This document shows positions 1-9,119 of a stretch of 64,000 bases of DNA, piece after piece. Below the pieces are notes generated by a model. It was given only the letters and a program-made list of their open reading frames with translations, was not told the origin of the DNA and made no database searches. How positions within the stretch are numbered: position 1 is the first letter of the stretch; every line of letters begins with the position of its first letter. This DNA comes from Burkholderia anthina (lineage in GTDB: Bacteria > Pseudomonadota > Gammaproteobacteria > Burkholderiales > Burkholderiaceae), in NCBI RefSeq assembly GCF_902498995.1, contig NZ_CABVLY010000003.1:310001-374000 (forward strand), given 5' to 3'. The position numbers and the translations under genes are program-made.

Positions 1-80
1 CAGATTCCCCGCAGATTCCGGACAGTTCGGGCGCACGGCGGCACCTAGACTTCGGGCTCCGTCACTTTCATCTGAATATT

Positions 81-860
81 GTGCGCCCACCCCTTCGACG
101 CTACCGCTATTGCATGCCGCTGGCCGGCCTGACCCTTGCCGCCGCCGCCCACGCGGAAAACCAATATTCGCTCTCGCTCGGCGGCGGCGCCGCGCCGCGC
201 TACGCGGGGAGCAACCAGTATCGCGGCGTCGTCGCGCCGTCGTTTTCGGCGAGGTTCGGCAACGGCTTCTTCATCGACAGCACGTCGGGCGCCGGCTACC
301 GGCTGGACCTGCCGCACGGCGCGTTCGTGTCGGCGGCGGTGAACTACGATCCGGGCCGGGCGGACGAGAATCGCTTCGACCTGCCGGGTTCGGACTACCT
401 GAAGGGGATGGGGCGGATTCCGGGCTCGGTGCTCGTCGGCGTGCGGGCAGGCGTGACGCTGTTCAACGCGGCCGAACTGAGCGTGACGGTCGACACGCCC
501 GTCACGCACACGTCGCGCGGCGTGTCGGGGCACGTCGATCTTGCGGTGCCGGTGTTGAAGACCGCGCAGCACCAGATCATCGTGACGGGCAGCGTGCATG
601 CCGGCACCGGACGCTATACGCAGACGTTCTACGGCGTGACCGATGCGCAGTCGATGACGAGCCGGTTCAGGCCGTATTCGACGAGCGGCGGGATCGACAG
701 CGCGACGATGTCGGTTGCGTGGAACTGGGACGTGTCGCGGCACTGGTCGATACTCGCGACCGGCGGCGTGACGCGACTGCTCGGCCGCTACGGCGACAGC
801 CCGATCGTCCAGTCGCGCAGCAACTACTACGGTATCGCCGGCGCGACGTACAAGTTCTGA
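81..860 (+). CDS. MipA/OmpV family outer-membrane protein
   Basis: Predicted outer-membrane beta-barrel protein of about 259 aa. An N-terminal signal peptide is visible (basic RRYRY stretch, hydrophobic core, cleavage after AHA), followed by Gly- and aromatic-rich alternating segments and a C-terminal Phe (TYKF), typical of barrels inserted by the BAM complex. MipA/OmpV proteins are scaffolds for murein enzymes or small-molecule porins; the exact role here is not visible. I use the GTG at 81 because it gives a full signal peptide; an ATG at 114 would leave a shorter one. The frame stays open upstream to the window edge, so the start is uncertain. Confidence 0.75.
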   Translation: MRPPLRRYRYCMPLAGLTLAAAAHAENQYSLSLGGGAAPRYAGSNQYRGVVAPSFSARFGNGFFIDSTSGAGYRLDLPHGAFVSAAVNYDPGRADENRFDLPGSDYLKGMGRIPGSVLVGVRAGVTLFNAAELSVTVDTPVTHTSRGVSGHVDLAVPVLKTAQHQIIVTGSVHAGTGRYTQTFYGVTDAQSMTSRFRPYSTSGGIDSATMSVAWNWDVSRHWSILATGGVTRLLGRYGDSPIVQSRSNYYGIAGATYKF

Positions 861-1132
861 ACGGGTTGCCGGGGTGCTTCGCTGCGGGCACGGATGCGCG
901 CGGGGCGGTCACGCGCGATGTGTCGGCGCCGCGCCGTCGCTGCGAATCGCGTGCGGTAACATGCAGGCGAGCCCGGTGCGCCGAATCGGCTCGTCCGCGC
1001 AACGCCGCACGCCGCTTTGCCGGCATCCGTGAGGAGACGGCCTGCGGTGTGCGGAACCGGTTACGCATGCAAGGCCCGGCCGCGCACGCTTGCCGCACAG
1101 ATTCCGCCGGGCTGCGACACGGAGAAGAATCG

Positions 1133-1447
1133 ATGAAGAACACGATCGCGATGATCGTTGCACTCGTTGCGAGCGCAACATTTGCGGGATGTGCGGACAT
1201 GAACACGACCCATGCCGATACGAACGCCGGACAGCCGGGCACCGCGCACGCGTGCAAGGCGGATGCCGCGCCGGACGACGCGCTGATCGGCAAGACCGAG
1301 GCCGATGCGGCCGCGCTGCTCGACGGTTGCCTGTGGCGCGTGCTCGAGCGCGACGGCAAGTCGTTGCCCGGCACGATGGATTATCGGCAGGAACGCCGCG
1401 ATCTCGGCATTCGCGACGGGAAGGTGATCTGGGTGCGGCGCGGGTAA
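1133..1447 (+). CDS. I78-family peptidase inhibitor lipoprotein
   Basis: Small exported lipoprotein (104 aa). It starts at an ATG with a GGAGAA ribosome site 7 bases upstream. Residues 1-20 are a lipoprotein signal ending in the lipobox FAGC. The C-terminal half carries the I78 (potato-inhibitor-like) pattern: LLDGCLWRVLERDGKSLP, then TMDYR and a final short strand. Members of this family are thought to inhibit serine proteases in the periplasm. It stands alone between the MipA gene and the convergent transglycosylase gene. Confidence 0.75.
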   Translation: MKNTIAMIVALVASATFAGCADMNTTHADTNAGQPGTAHACKADAAPDDALIGKTEADAAALLDGCLWRVLERDGKSLPGTMDYRQERRDLGIRDGKVIWVRRG

Positions 1448-1645
1448 CGGACGGCGCGGCCGTCACGGGCGGCATTGTCGACGGCGCCGGACGGCACAGC
1501 CGGGCGGTAGCCGGGCGACGACATGAACGCGCCGGAACTCGAGCCGACGCAGGCGAAGCGAGCATCATCGCCGAACCAGTCCTGGCGCGACGGTGGGTGG
1601 TCGTCCGGTAGTCTGCGCCGGCATGATGCATGCCGGTTGAGCCCG

Positions 1646-2881
1646 TTACTTCGAGATATACCAGAGCGCGTCGGTACTGACGCGTGCGGCCGGCGCTTTC
1701 GGCGTTGCAGCAGGCGTCGCAACCGGTGTGGCAACCGGCGGCGGCGTGCTCGACGTCACCGCGGTGGGCCACGTCGCCGGCGTGGTCGACGGCGTCGATG
1801 CCGTCGGGGTGTTCGCCGTGCTGGCGGTCGCTGTCGAACCCGACGTCGACGCCGTGTCGATATACCAGAGCGCATCGGACGACGCGGCGCGCTTGGCCGC
1901 GGCACCGGCGGCGTGTTTCGACGCGGGCGGCGTGGCAGCCGCGGCCGCCGCCGCGCCCGGACGTGGCGTTGCCGCACCTGCCTGCGTGGTCGCACCGGCC
2001 CCGCCGCGCTGCGCGCGCGCCTCGAACGGCCCGAGCTGGAAGATTAACGTTTGCGCGGGACGCGTCAAAACGGCATACGGGAATTGCAGCTCCCACGACA
2101 TCAGTACGCGGCCCGACGACGTTTCGGTGAAGATCGCCGGCACGTGCTTCATGTCGCTGAACTGCACGTAGATCCTCGACCCGTCGTCGAACACCTGGGT
2201 CGGCTTGGCCTGGTCGGCGCCCGTGACGGTCCAGCCGAAGTTGTACGTGCCGGCCGGGCCGGCGGGCCCGCCTTGCGGCTGCGGCGGCGGGGCGGCCGGC
2301 GCGAGCGTGCGCGGCCGCGTGACCGCCGGCGCCGACACGCTCAGGCTCGCGAACGGGTTGTACGGCTGCACCTGTTGCGGCGGCGTAAAGGACGATGGAA
2401 GGATGGGCATGGGAGTATCCGGCGAATCCGGCATGGTCCGGATTGCATCATAGACCTTGCGCGCATACGCGAGGCGCTTGTCGGGCGACGCGGCGTTGTA
2501 CGCGCCGATCGCGTTCCAGTTCGCACCGAGCTGGCGAATGTTCTGCGACAGGATCCATGCGCCGACATACGCATTGGTGCACGCATCGAACAGGCTCTGC
2601 TGCGTGATGCCCTCACGCGCGAGGGTCGGCAGCCATGTGCTGTTGATCTGCATCAGGCCGATGTCGAGGGTGCCGTTCGTGTTGGTGTTGACGGCGCTCG
2701 GATTCATCCCTGATTCGACTTGCGCGATGCCGCGCAGCAGGCTCACGCTCACGTGCTGGAACGTGGCCGCGTCGTCGAGGCAGTCGGCGCGCGCGATGCC
2801 GTGCAGCGCGCACGACATCGCGATCGTCGCGGCGATCTTCGGCGTGGCGTGGCTGATCGAACGGGCAGTCTGACGCGGCAT
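1646..2881 (-). CDS. Lytic transglycosylase (SLT/VirB1-like) with a VirB9/TrbG-like domain
   Basis: Exported 411-aa protein of unusual build. After a signal segment (about residues 13-32) comes an SLT goose-lysozyme-type domain (about 35-150), with the catalytic Glu56 in AQVESGMNP, LMQINSTWLP, and AYNAASPDKR near its end. This should cleave peptidoglycan. A Pro-rich linker leads to a segment at 212-288 (NFGWTVTG, FDDGSRIYVQF, PAIFT) that resembles the C-terminal beta domain of VirB9/TrbG. The remaining 120 residues are low-complexity Ala/Thr/Pro and contain two copies of S-(S/T)-DALWYI, at about 335-341 and the extreme C-terminus. No other secretion genes are nearby. SLT call is sure; VirB9 likeness is by motif. 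Confidence 0.8.
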   Translation of the reverse strand: MPRQTARSISHATPKIAATIAMSCALHGIARADCLDDAATFQHVSVSLLRGIAQVESGMNPSAVNTNTNGTLDIGLMQINSTWLPTLAREGITQQSLFDACTNAYVGAWILSQNIRQLGANWNAIGAYNAASPDKRLAYARKVYDAIRTMPDSPDTPMPILPSSFTPPQQVQPYNPFASLSVSAPAVTRPRTLAPAAPPPQPQGGPAGPAGTYNFGWTVTGADQAKPTQVFDDGSRIYVQFSDMKHVPAIFTETSSGRVLMSWELQFPYAVLTRPAQTLIFQLGPFEARAQRGGAGATTQAGAATPRPGAAAAAAATPPASKHAAGAAAKRAASSDALWYIDTASTSGSTATASTANTPTASTPSTTPATWPTAVTSSTPPPVATPVATPAATPKAPAARVSTDALWYISK

Positions 2882-3194
2882 GGCAGGATGGGGCGGAATC
2901 CGGCCGCCCGGTGCAAGGAAATTACGCAGACGCGAAGTGTGCCATAGCGAGCAGACAAATGGCTCGCATCACACTTTCCTTTGCATTTGGCGGCCATCTG
3001 GCGCGTGTTTTCAAGGCTGCCGGCATCGGTGCGGCCCGGTGCAACCGGTAAAAAGGACGTCTTGCCGGGCGCAAGTCGATCCACGCGATGGTCGTCACGA
3101 AAATGACGCCGTGCGTCAGTTTTGCCGTGAGCCCAGCCACGGGCGACGCGCATCGAGCGCCGAGGGCCTATCGATGCGCGGGCCGGAAACGACG

Positions 3195-3214
3195 ACGGCG
3201 GCCGAAGCCGCCGT
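3195..3214 (-). terminator. Hairpin downstream of the porin gene
   Basis: An 8-bp perfect stem (ACGGCGGC / GCCGCCGT) closes a CGAA loop. It lies about 60 bases past the porin stop codon. Only a weak T-rich tail follows on the minus strand, so this is a probable rather than classical intrinsic terminator. Confidence 0.5.
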
Positions 3215-3238
3215 GTCGGTCGATCGTCGATCGGGTGC

Positions 3239-3269
3239 CGGCGGCCGTGCAGTGTGCAGCCGGCCGCCG
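3239..3269. repeat. Inverted repeat next to the porin stop codon
   Basis: Perfect 9-bp arms CGGCGGCCG and CGGCCGCCG separated by 13 bases, immediately beyond the porin stop at 3274. It could form an mRNA 3' hairpin that protects the transcript or helps termination together with the hairpin at 3195-3214. Confidence 0.5.
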
Positions 3270-3273
3270 TCGA

Positions 3274-4434
3274 TCAGAAGCGGTGACGCAGCCCGAGGTT
3301 GACGAGGGTCTGCGAACTCGTGCCCGCATAGCCGTACGACCCGATCGACGCCTGGGCGGCCATCGACCCGCCGTTGCCGTCGCCCGTGCGGCCGCTCGCG
3401 TGCTGGTACGCGGCGGTCAGATACACGTCGGTGCGCTTCGACAGGTTGTAGTCCGCGCCGGCCGACACCTGGTGATAGGTCGCCGACGTGTCGCCGCCCG
3501 AGCGCGTGTAGCTGTAGCCGACGCCCACGAGCAGCGCATTCGTCGCCTGGTAGTTCACGAAGCCTTGCCCGGTGTTGTAGTGCTCGTTCGAGTTGAACAC
3601 GGAGCTCGCGTCGCGGCGGTATTGCGCGTTGCTGTAGCCGAGACCGAACGTGAACGGGCCGGCGACGTACTGGCCCGCGATCCGCGCGATGCCGATCGAG
3701 TGCGCGCTCGCATAGCCGCTGTTGATCGGGCCGTCGAACGTGCCGTCCGACGAGCTGTTCCAGCCGTCGCGGATCGTGTTCGATGCGGGGCTGTTGGTCG
3801 CGTGGAAGTAGCCGCCCGCGACGCTGAACGGCCCGTTGTTGTACGACACGGCGGCCGAATACGACTGCGCGGCGCCGGTGCTGCCGGCGATCCCGCCGAA
3901 CGAATACATCGCCGAGAACTGCAGGCCCGAATACACGGCGGACGTGTACTTCACGGCGTTGTCGACGCGGAAGCTGTTGTCGTAGTTGTCGACGTCGCCC
4001 GCCGTCGCGAACACGCTGCCGAGATAGTTGTCGGCGGTGATGCCCTGCACGAGGTCGACGAGCGGATCGTACTGGCGGCCGAACGTGAGCGTGCCGTAAC
4101 GGTCGCTCGTCAGGCCGACGAACGCCTGCCGGCCGAACAGGCGGCCGCCCTGGCCCAGTCGGCCGTTGCTCGGGTCGAAGCCGTTCTCGAGCTGGAACAG
4201 CGCCTTCAGCCCGCCGCCGAGATCCTCGGTGCCTTTCACGCCCCAGCGGCTGCCGGCGAGGTTGCCCGCGCTGCTGTTGCCCAGCATCCACGCGCTGTCC
4301 TTGCCCTGCGCATGATTCACGTACGTGATCGACGTGTCGATCACGCCGTACAGCGTGACGCTCGTCTGTGCATGCGCGGCGGGTATTGCCGCGAACGACG
4401 CGATCGAAAGCAGCGAGAGGGTCGTGCGTTTCAT
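3274..4434 (-). CDS. Gram-negative porin (GNP/OmpC-like)
   Basis: General diffusion porin of 386 aa in the outer membrane, of the trimeric 16-strand type common in Burkholderia. It begins with a signal peptide (MKRTTLSLLSIASF...AHA) and then the family hallmark QTSVTLYGVIDTSI. Also visible are SRWGVKGTEDLGGGLKALFQ, GRQAFVGL and GTLTFGRQYD, and a C-terminal Phe (LGLRHRF). I chose the ATG at 4434 over one nine codons upstream because AAGGAG sits 6 bases before it and the signal peptide starts there. It is transcribed away from the iron-uptake unit. Confidence 0.92.
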   Translation of the reverse strand: MKRTTLSLLSIASFAAIPAAHAQTSVTLYGVIDTSITYVNHAQGKDSAWMLGNSSAGNLAGSRWGVKGTEDLGGGLKALFQLENGFDPSNGRLGQGGRLFGRQAFVGLTSDRYGTLTFGRQYDPLVDLVQGITADNYLGSVFATAGDVDNYDNSFRVDNAVKYTSAVYSGLQFSAMYSFGGIAGSTGAAQSYSAAVSYNNGPFSVAGGYFHATNSPASNTIRDGWNSSSDGTFDGPINSGYASAHSIGIARIAGQYVAGPFTFGLGYSNAQYRRDASSVFNSNEHYNTGQGFVNYQATNALLVGVGYSYTRSGGDTSATYHQVSAGADYNLSKRTDVYLTAAYQHASGRTGDGNGGSMAAQASIGSYGYAGTSSQTLVNLGLRHRF

Positions 4435-4906
4435 TTCATCTCCTTGCGTATTGATTTGCATCGGTCAACCGGAATGCCTGGAGACTACAGAGCCGCACGC
4501 GAACGACAAAAATGAAATTCTCCAATGTGACCTAAAGCAGACAGATGCATTCTGCGGAATGGTCTATTGAGGGATTGACATTATTGATGAATATGCATCA
4601 ATCGATTTGGCATTCGAGATTGCTGGATGAGCGTATTGCCGGATTCGTGATAATTCCGCACGATTTTCGGCCGAATTTCGGAGGCGCGGCATTCGCCGTC
4701 GATTGATCAATTGATTATTTAATGAATCGAATCGCGCGATACGGGGCCGGCATGTTATCGCGCGCGTCGCGCGAGTCACGCCGGCGTGGGCGAGCGGGTT
4801 CCGACAGCATCGCGGCGCGTCGATAGCGCGGGTTGCGTGCCCAGTTTTGTATATAATAATCATTCTCATTTACAGAATTGCCGCCTGCGCGCCCCGGAAC
4901 CCGGCC
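4435..4906. other. AT-rich divergent control region between porin and sigma-factor genes
   Basis: This 470-base stretch is distinctly AT-richer than the surroundings, notably around 4500-4730 and 4845-4875. It separates the leftward porin gene from the rightward sigma-factor gene and should hold both promoters. A Fur-box match lies at 4849-4867. Short open frames here have no recognisable product. Confidence 0.6.
4849..4867. promoter_or_regulatory. Probable Fur box
   Basis: The 19 bases match the classical Fur consensus (GATAATGATAATCATTATC) at 14 of 19 positions, with the core ATAATCATT intact. The site lies about 40 bases upstream of the ATG of an ECF sigma factor that leads an iron-uptake unit. 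Iron-replete repression of that unit is the expected effect. Position and match are direct observations; function is inferred. Confidence 0.75.
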
Positions 4907-5416
4907 ATGTCCGCTGACAAGCTGTCCCTCCATCGAGAAATCGACGCCCTCTATGCCGGCCATCATGCGTGGCTGCGCGGCTGGCTGAGCCGGAAGCTCG
5001 GTTGCGCGCATCGCGCGGCCGATCTGGCGCACGACACCTTCGTGCGGCTGCTGGCTCGCGACGAGCCGATCGGCGCCGACGAGCCGCGCGCGTTCCTGAC
5101 GACGGTCGCGCAGCGCGTGCTGTCGAATCACTGGCGGCGCGAGCAGATCGAGCGCGCGTATCTCGACGTGCTCGCGCAACGCCCCGAAGCGTATGCGCCG
5201 TCGCCGGAGGAGCGGGCGGTCGTATTCGAGACGCTCGTCGAGATCGACCGGTTGCTCGACGGGCTGCCGATCGCCGCGAAGCGCGCGTTCCTGCTCGCGC
5301 AGCTCGACGGGCTCACACAGGTGGAGATCGCGCGCGAACTCGGCGTGTCGCTCGCGACGGTGAAGCGTTATCTCGTGAAGGCCGGCACGCAGTGCTTCTT
5401 CGCGATGGCGGCCTGA
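4907..5416 (+). CDS. FecI-like ECF sigma factor
   Basis: RNA polymerase sigma factor of the iron-starvation ECF group, 169 aa. Region 2 is seen early (AADLAHDTFVRLLARDE, RAFLTTVAQRVLSNHWRR). Region 4 is the helix-turn-helix near the C-terminus (LTQVEIARELGVSLATVKRYL). It should direct transcription of the receptor gene downstream once the FecR-type partner relays a signal. The start is the ATG at 4907; upstream codons in frame run through the Fur box and are not protein-like. The FecR gene begins 3 bases after its stop, so the two are co-transcribed. Confidence 0.9.
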   Translation: MSADKLSLHREIDALYAGHHAWLRGWLSRKLGCAHRAADLAHDTFVRLLARDEPIGADEPRAFLTTVAQRVLSNHWRREQIERAYLDVLAQRPEAYAPSPEERAVVFETLVEIDRLLDGLPIAAKRAFLLAQLDGLTQVEIARELGVSLATVKRYLVKAGTQCFFAMAA

Positions 5417-5419
5417 CCG

Positions 5420-6406
5420 ATGGCCGCCCCGGGAGCGCCGGCGGTGCCGCCGCAGGTCGCGCGTCGCGCGGTCGAATGGTGGGTCGAGCGGCAGGCCGGC
5501 CGCACCGACGATACGTTCGCGCGCGCACTCGCGCGCTGGCGCGCCGAGGATCCGGCGCATGACGCGGCGTGGCGTCATATTGAAACGATGGAAGCGCGCA
5601 TCGGCCGGCTTGCGGCCGGGCTCGACTCACAGGCCGCGCATGCGGCGCTGCTGCCGCGTCGCTCGGCACGCCGTCGCGCGGCGGTGAAGGCGCTGGCCGT
5701 GCTGCTGTTCGCGGGCGGCGCCGCATGGATGGCCGATCCCGCGCGGCGCGCGGCGATCTGGCCGGCGGACCTGCGCACCGCGGTCGGCGAGCGGCGCACG
5801 GTGACGCTCGCGGATCGCACGGTCGTCGTGCTCGATACCGATACCGCGCTCGACGTGCACTTCGACGCCACGACCCGCCGCCTGCACCTGCTGCGCGGCA
5901 CGATCATGGTGACGAGCGGCCACGACGACCGCACGCCGGCAAGGCCGCTGGCGGTCGCGACCGCGCAAGGCGAGCTGCGGCCGCTGGGCACGCGCTTCGC
6001 GGTGCGGCAGCGCGACGGCGCGACGCGCATCGAGGTATTCGCGGGCGCCGTGCGCGTGCAGCCGGTCGACGCGACGGCCGGTACGCGCGTGATCGCGGCG
6101 GGCGAGGGCGCCGATTTCACGCGCGACGCGATCGGCGCGCCGGCGCCGCTCGATGCGTTTGCATCGGCATGGACGACCGGGATGCTCGTCGCGTCGCGCA
6201 TGCGGCTCGCGGATCTCGTCGCCGAACTCGACCGCTACCGGCGCGGCACGCTGCGTTGCGATGCGGCCGTGGCCGACCTGCGCGTGTCGGGCACCTATCC
6301 GCTCGACGATTCCGCGCGCGTGCTCGATACGCTGAAGGCGACGCTGCCGATCGACGTCGAGTACGTGACGCGCTACTGGGCGACGGTCGTGCCGGCCCGT
6401 TCGTGA
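5420..6406 (+). CDS. FecR-like anti-sigma/transmembrane signal transducer
   Basis: Inner-membrane regulator of 328 aa that pairs with the sigma factor just upstream. The cytoplasmic N-terminus has the DUF4880-type pattern (ARRAVEWWVERQAG, ALARWRAEDPAHDAAWRHIE). A single membrane span follows at about residues 88-106, then a periplasmic FecR domain (LRTAVGERRTVTLADRTVVVLDT, GTRFAVRQRDG) and a C-terminal STN-like segment. Known relatives receive a signal from the receptor's N-terminal domain and control the sigma factor. The receptor gene follows after 54-102 bases. Confidence 0.9.
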   Translation: MAAPGAPAVPPQVARRAVEWWVERQAGRTDDTFARALARWRAEDPAHDAAWRHIETMEARIGRLAAGLDSQAAHAALLPRRSARRRAAVKALAVLLFAGGAAWMADPARRAAIWPADLRTAVGERRTVTLADRTVVVLDTDTALDVHFDATTRRLHLLRGTIMVTSGHDDRTPARPLAVATAQGELRPLGTRFAVRQRDGATRIEVFAGAVRVQPVDATAGTRVIAAGEGADFTRDAIGAPAPLDAFASAWTTGMLVASRMRLADLVAELDRYRRGTLRCDAAVADLRVSGTYPLDDSARVLDTLKATLPIDVEYVTRYWATVVPARS

Positions 6407-6460
6407 GCGCTTCACGCATTTTTTTCGTTTCCCTGAGCTGTTTCCGGATGTTCGCGTGAC

Positions 6461-9046
6461 ATGGGTAGTGAAAGCAGCACTGGCCCATCGTCCACCGACA
6501 CCTCGATCATGGTTTCCATTCGTCTCACGTATCGGCGCCGCCCGGCGCCTGCCCGTCATCTGTCGTGCGCGCCGCGCGCGGCCGAACCTGCCACGCCGCG
6601 CCACCTGGCTCGCCGCCTGGCCGGTGCCGTCCTGTTGTCGGCGCTGTTGCCGCTGCCCGCGCTGGCGGACACCGATACCGACGCAGACACGGCGCCAGCC
6701 GCGCAACGCGCATCGCGCCGCGCGTTCGACATTCCGGCCGGCCCGCTCGAAGCGACGTTGAACCGGTTCGGCCGCGAGGCCGGCATCCTGCTCGCGTTTC
6801 CCGCCGAACTGGCCGCCGGCCGCACGAGCGGCGGCGTACATGGCCGGTTCGACATCGACGGCGCATTCGATCGCGTGCTGGCGGGCACGGGGCTCGTCGC
6901 GCTGCGCCAGCCCGGCGGCGGCTATACGCTGATGCGCGCGAACGGTTCGGGCGTGCCGGCCGCGGCAGCCGGCGCCGAGGCGGCCACCGAGCTGCCGGCC
7001 ATCACGGTGCGCGACAGCGCGCTGCGCGCGCAAAGCTACCGGCCGCAGAAGGAAGCGGGCGTGCTGCGCACCGAGATTCCGCTTCTCGACACCGCGCAGG
7101 CCGTCAACGTGGTGCCGGCGCAGGTGCTGCGCGACCAGCGCCCGCGCAACCTCGACGACGCGCTCGGCAACGTGAGCGGCATCACGCAGGGCAACACGCT
7201 CGCGGGCACGCAGGACACGATCATGAAGCGCGGCTTCGGCGACAACCGCGACGGCTCGATCATGCACAACGGGATGCCGATCGTGCAGGGGCGTTCGTTC
7301 AACGCGGCGGTCGATACCGTGGAGGTGCTGAAGGGGCCGACGTCGCTGCTGTACGGGCTGATGGATCCGGGCGGGGTGGTAAACGTCGTCAGCAAGCAGC
7401 CGCAGATGACGCGCTACAACGCGATCTCGCTCGGCGCGTCGACCTTCGGGCACGGCCGGAACGGCGGCAGCGCGACCTTCGACTCGACCGGCCGGATCGG
7501 CGATTCGCGGCTTGCGTACCGGCTGATCGTCGACCAGTCGAACGAGCAGTACTGGCGCAACTTCGGCGAATACCGGCAGACCTTCGTCGCGCCGTCGCTC
7601 GCGTGGTACGGCCGCGACACGCAGGTCGTCGTGTCCTACGAATACCGCAAGTTCCATTCCCAGTTCGATCGCGGCACCGCGCTCGATCCGCGCACCAACG
7701 CGCCGCTCGACATTCCGGCGCGCCGGCGCATCGACGAGCCGTTCAACAACATGGACGGCGAATCGCACCTCGCGCAGCTGAGCGTCGATCACCAGTTCAA
7801 CGCGGACTGGAGCGCGCATGTCGGCTACAGCTACAACCGCGAGACTTACGACGCGAACCAGCTGCGCACGACCGGCGTCGATCCGGTGACGGGCACGCTG
7901 TCGCGCAGCAACGACGCGACGCACGGCTCGCTCAGCACCGACAGCTACGGCATCGGCTACGTGAACGGCAAGCTGACGCTCGCGGGGATGCGTCACGACG
8001 TGCAACTCGGCGTCGACACCGAGTATCGCCGCATCTATCGCAAGGATCTGCTGCGCCAGGCCGTGAAGACGCCGTTCAGCTACATCGATCCGGTGTACGG
8101 GCTGCTGCCGCCGTCGAGCACGGTATCCGCGAGCGACAGCGACCAGACCGATACGCTGCACGATACGTCGGTGTTCTTCCAGGACAGCATCCATCTGACC
8201 GACAAGTGGATCGTTTCCGGCGGGCTGCGCTACATCACGTACAACCAGGTCGCCGGGCGTGGCCGGCCGTTCAAGGCGAACACCGATCTCAGCGGCTCGA
8301 AGTGGCTGCCGCGCGCGGGCGTCGTCTACAAGTGGACCGATGCGTTCTCGCTGTACGGCAGCTATTCGCAGTCGCTGAAACCGTCGTCGTCGATCGCGCC
8401 GATGACGTCGGGCTACGTGATCGATGCCGCGACGCCGCCGGAGGAAGCGACCGCATGGGAAGTCGGCGGCAAGCTCGACCTGCCGGGCGGGATGACCGGC
8501 ACGCTGGCGCTGTTCAACATCGACAAGAAGAACGTGCTCGTGTCGCAGTTCAACGACACGACGAAGCTGACCGACTGGCGCACGTCGGGCAAGGCGCGTT
8601 CGCGCGGCGTCGAGCTCGACCTGTCGGGCAGGATCGGCGAGCGCGTGAACGTGATCGCGAGCTATGCGTACATCGACGCGAAGACGGTCGAGGATCCGCA
8701 GTACGCGGGCAACCGGCTGTGGAACGTCGCGCGCCACACGGCGTCGCTCGCGGCCGTCTACGACGTCGGCACGCTGGCCGGCGGCGACGACCTGCGCATC
8801 GGCGCGGCCGCGCGCTACGTCGGCGCGCGGCCCGGCGATTCGGCGAACAGCTTCACGCTGCCGTCGTACGTGCTCGCCGATGCGTTCGCGACGTACGACA
8901 CGCGGCTCGGCAAGCAGAAGCTGTCGTTCCAGCTGAACGTGAAGAACCTGTTCAACCGCACGTACTACCCGTCGAGCGCGAACCGCTATTTCGTCGCGGT
9001 CGGCGATGCGCGGCAGGTGTCGTTGCTGACCACGCTGCAGTTCTGA
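6461..9046 (+). CDS. TonB-dependent siderophore receptor with signalling (STN) domain
   Basis: Outer-membrane ferric-siderophore transducer, 861 aa. Order: signal peptide (hydrophobic core about 53-69), STN domain (about 88-155, beginning RRAFDIPAGPLEATLNRFG), plug (about 190-300, with VEVLKGPTSLLYG and GGVVNVVSKQP), then the 22-strand barrel ending LLTTLQF. The STN domain and the adjacent sigma/FecR pair indicate a Fec- or Fpv-type cell-surface signalling system. The siderophore cannot be read from sequence, and no siderophore synthesis genes are present here. The start is uncertain: ATG 6461 or ATG 6509; neither has a strong ribosome site. Confidence 0.9.
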   Translation: MGSESSTGPSSTDTSIMVSIRLTYRRRPAPARHLSCAPRAAEPATPRHLARRLAGAVLLSALLPLPALADTDTDADTAPAAQRASRRAFDIPAGPLEATLNRFGREAGILLAFPAELAAGRTSGGVHGRFDIDGAFDRVLAGTGLVALRQPGGGYTLMRANGSGVPAAAAGAEAATELPAITVRDSALRAQSYRPQKEAGVLRTEIPLLDTAQAVNVVPAQVLRDQRPRNLDDALGNVSGITQGNTLAGTQDTIMKRGFGDNRDGSIMHNGMPIVQGRSFNAAVDTVEVLKGPTSLLYGLMDPGGVVNVVSKQPQMTRYNAISLGASTFGHGRNGGSATFDSTGRIGDSRLAYRLIVDQSNEQYWRNFGEYRQTFVAPSLAWYGRDTQVVVSYEYRKFHSQFDRGTALDPRTNAPLDIPARRRIDEPFNNMDGESHLAQLSVDHQFNADWSAHVGYSYNRETYDANQLRTTGVDPVTGTLSRSNDATHGSLSTDSYGIGYVNGKLTLAGMRHDVQLGVDTEYRRIYRKDLLRQAVKTPFSYIDPVYGLLPPSSTVSASDSDQTDTLHDTSVFFQDSIHLTDKWIVSGGLRYITYNQVAGRGRPFKANTDLSGSKWLPRAGVVYKWTDAFSLYGSYSQSLKPSSSIAPMTSGYVIDAATPPEEATAWEVGGKLDLPGGMTGTLALFNIDKKNVLVSQFNDTTKLTDWRTSGKARSRGVELDLSGRIGERVNVIASYAYIDAKTVEDPQYAGNRLWNVARHTASLAAVYDVGTLAGGDDLRIGAAARYVGARPGDSANSFTLPSYVLADAFATYDTRLGKQKLSFQLNVKNLFNRTYYPSSANRYFVAVGDARQVSLLTTLQF

Positions 9047-9119
9047 GCGGGCGTTCACGCTGACTCGCACAATTGCCGCGCGTCGCGCATCACGGCGCGC
9101 GGCTTCGGAGAACAACGAG

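Larger units (their letters stand above)
2882..3273. other. Intergenic region between porin and transglycosylase genes
   Basis: Non-coding stretch of 392 bases. It must carry the promoter of the leftward transglycosylase gene and the 3' end of the porin transcript. Two strong hairpins sit near the porin stop (3195-3214 and 3239-3269). I see no supportable small gene in it. Confidence 0.6.

Noticed and set aside
4564..4869. 101-codon minus-strand frame in the AT-rich gap before the sigma factor
   Set aside because: Basic, low-complexity, no ribosome site, and it covers the Fur box; likely non-coding.
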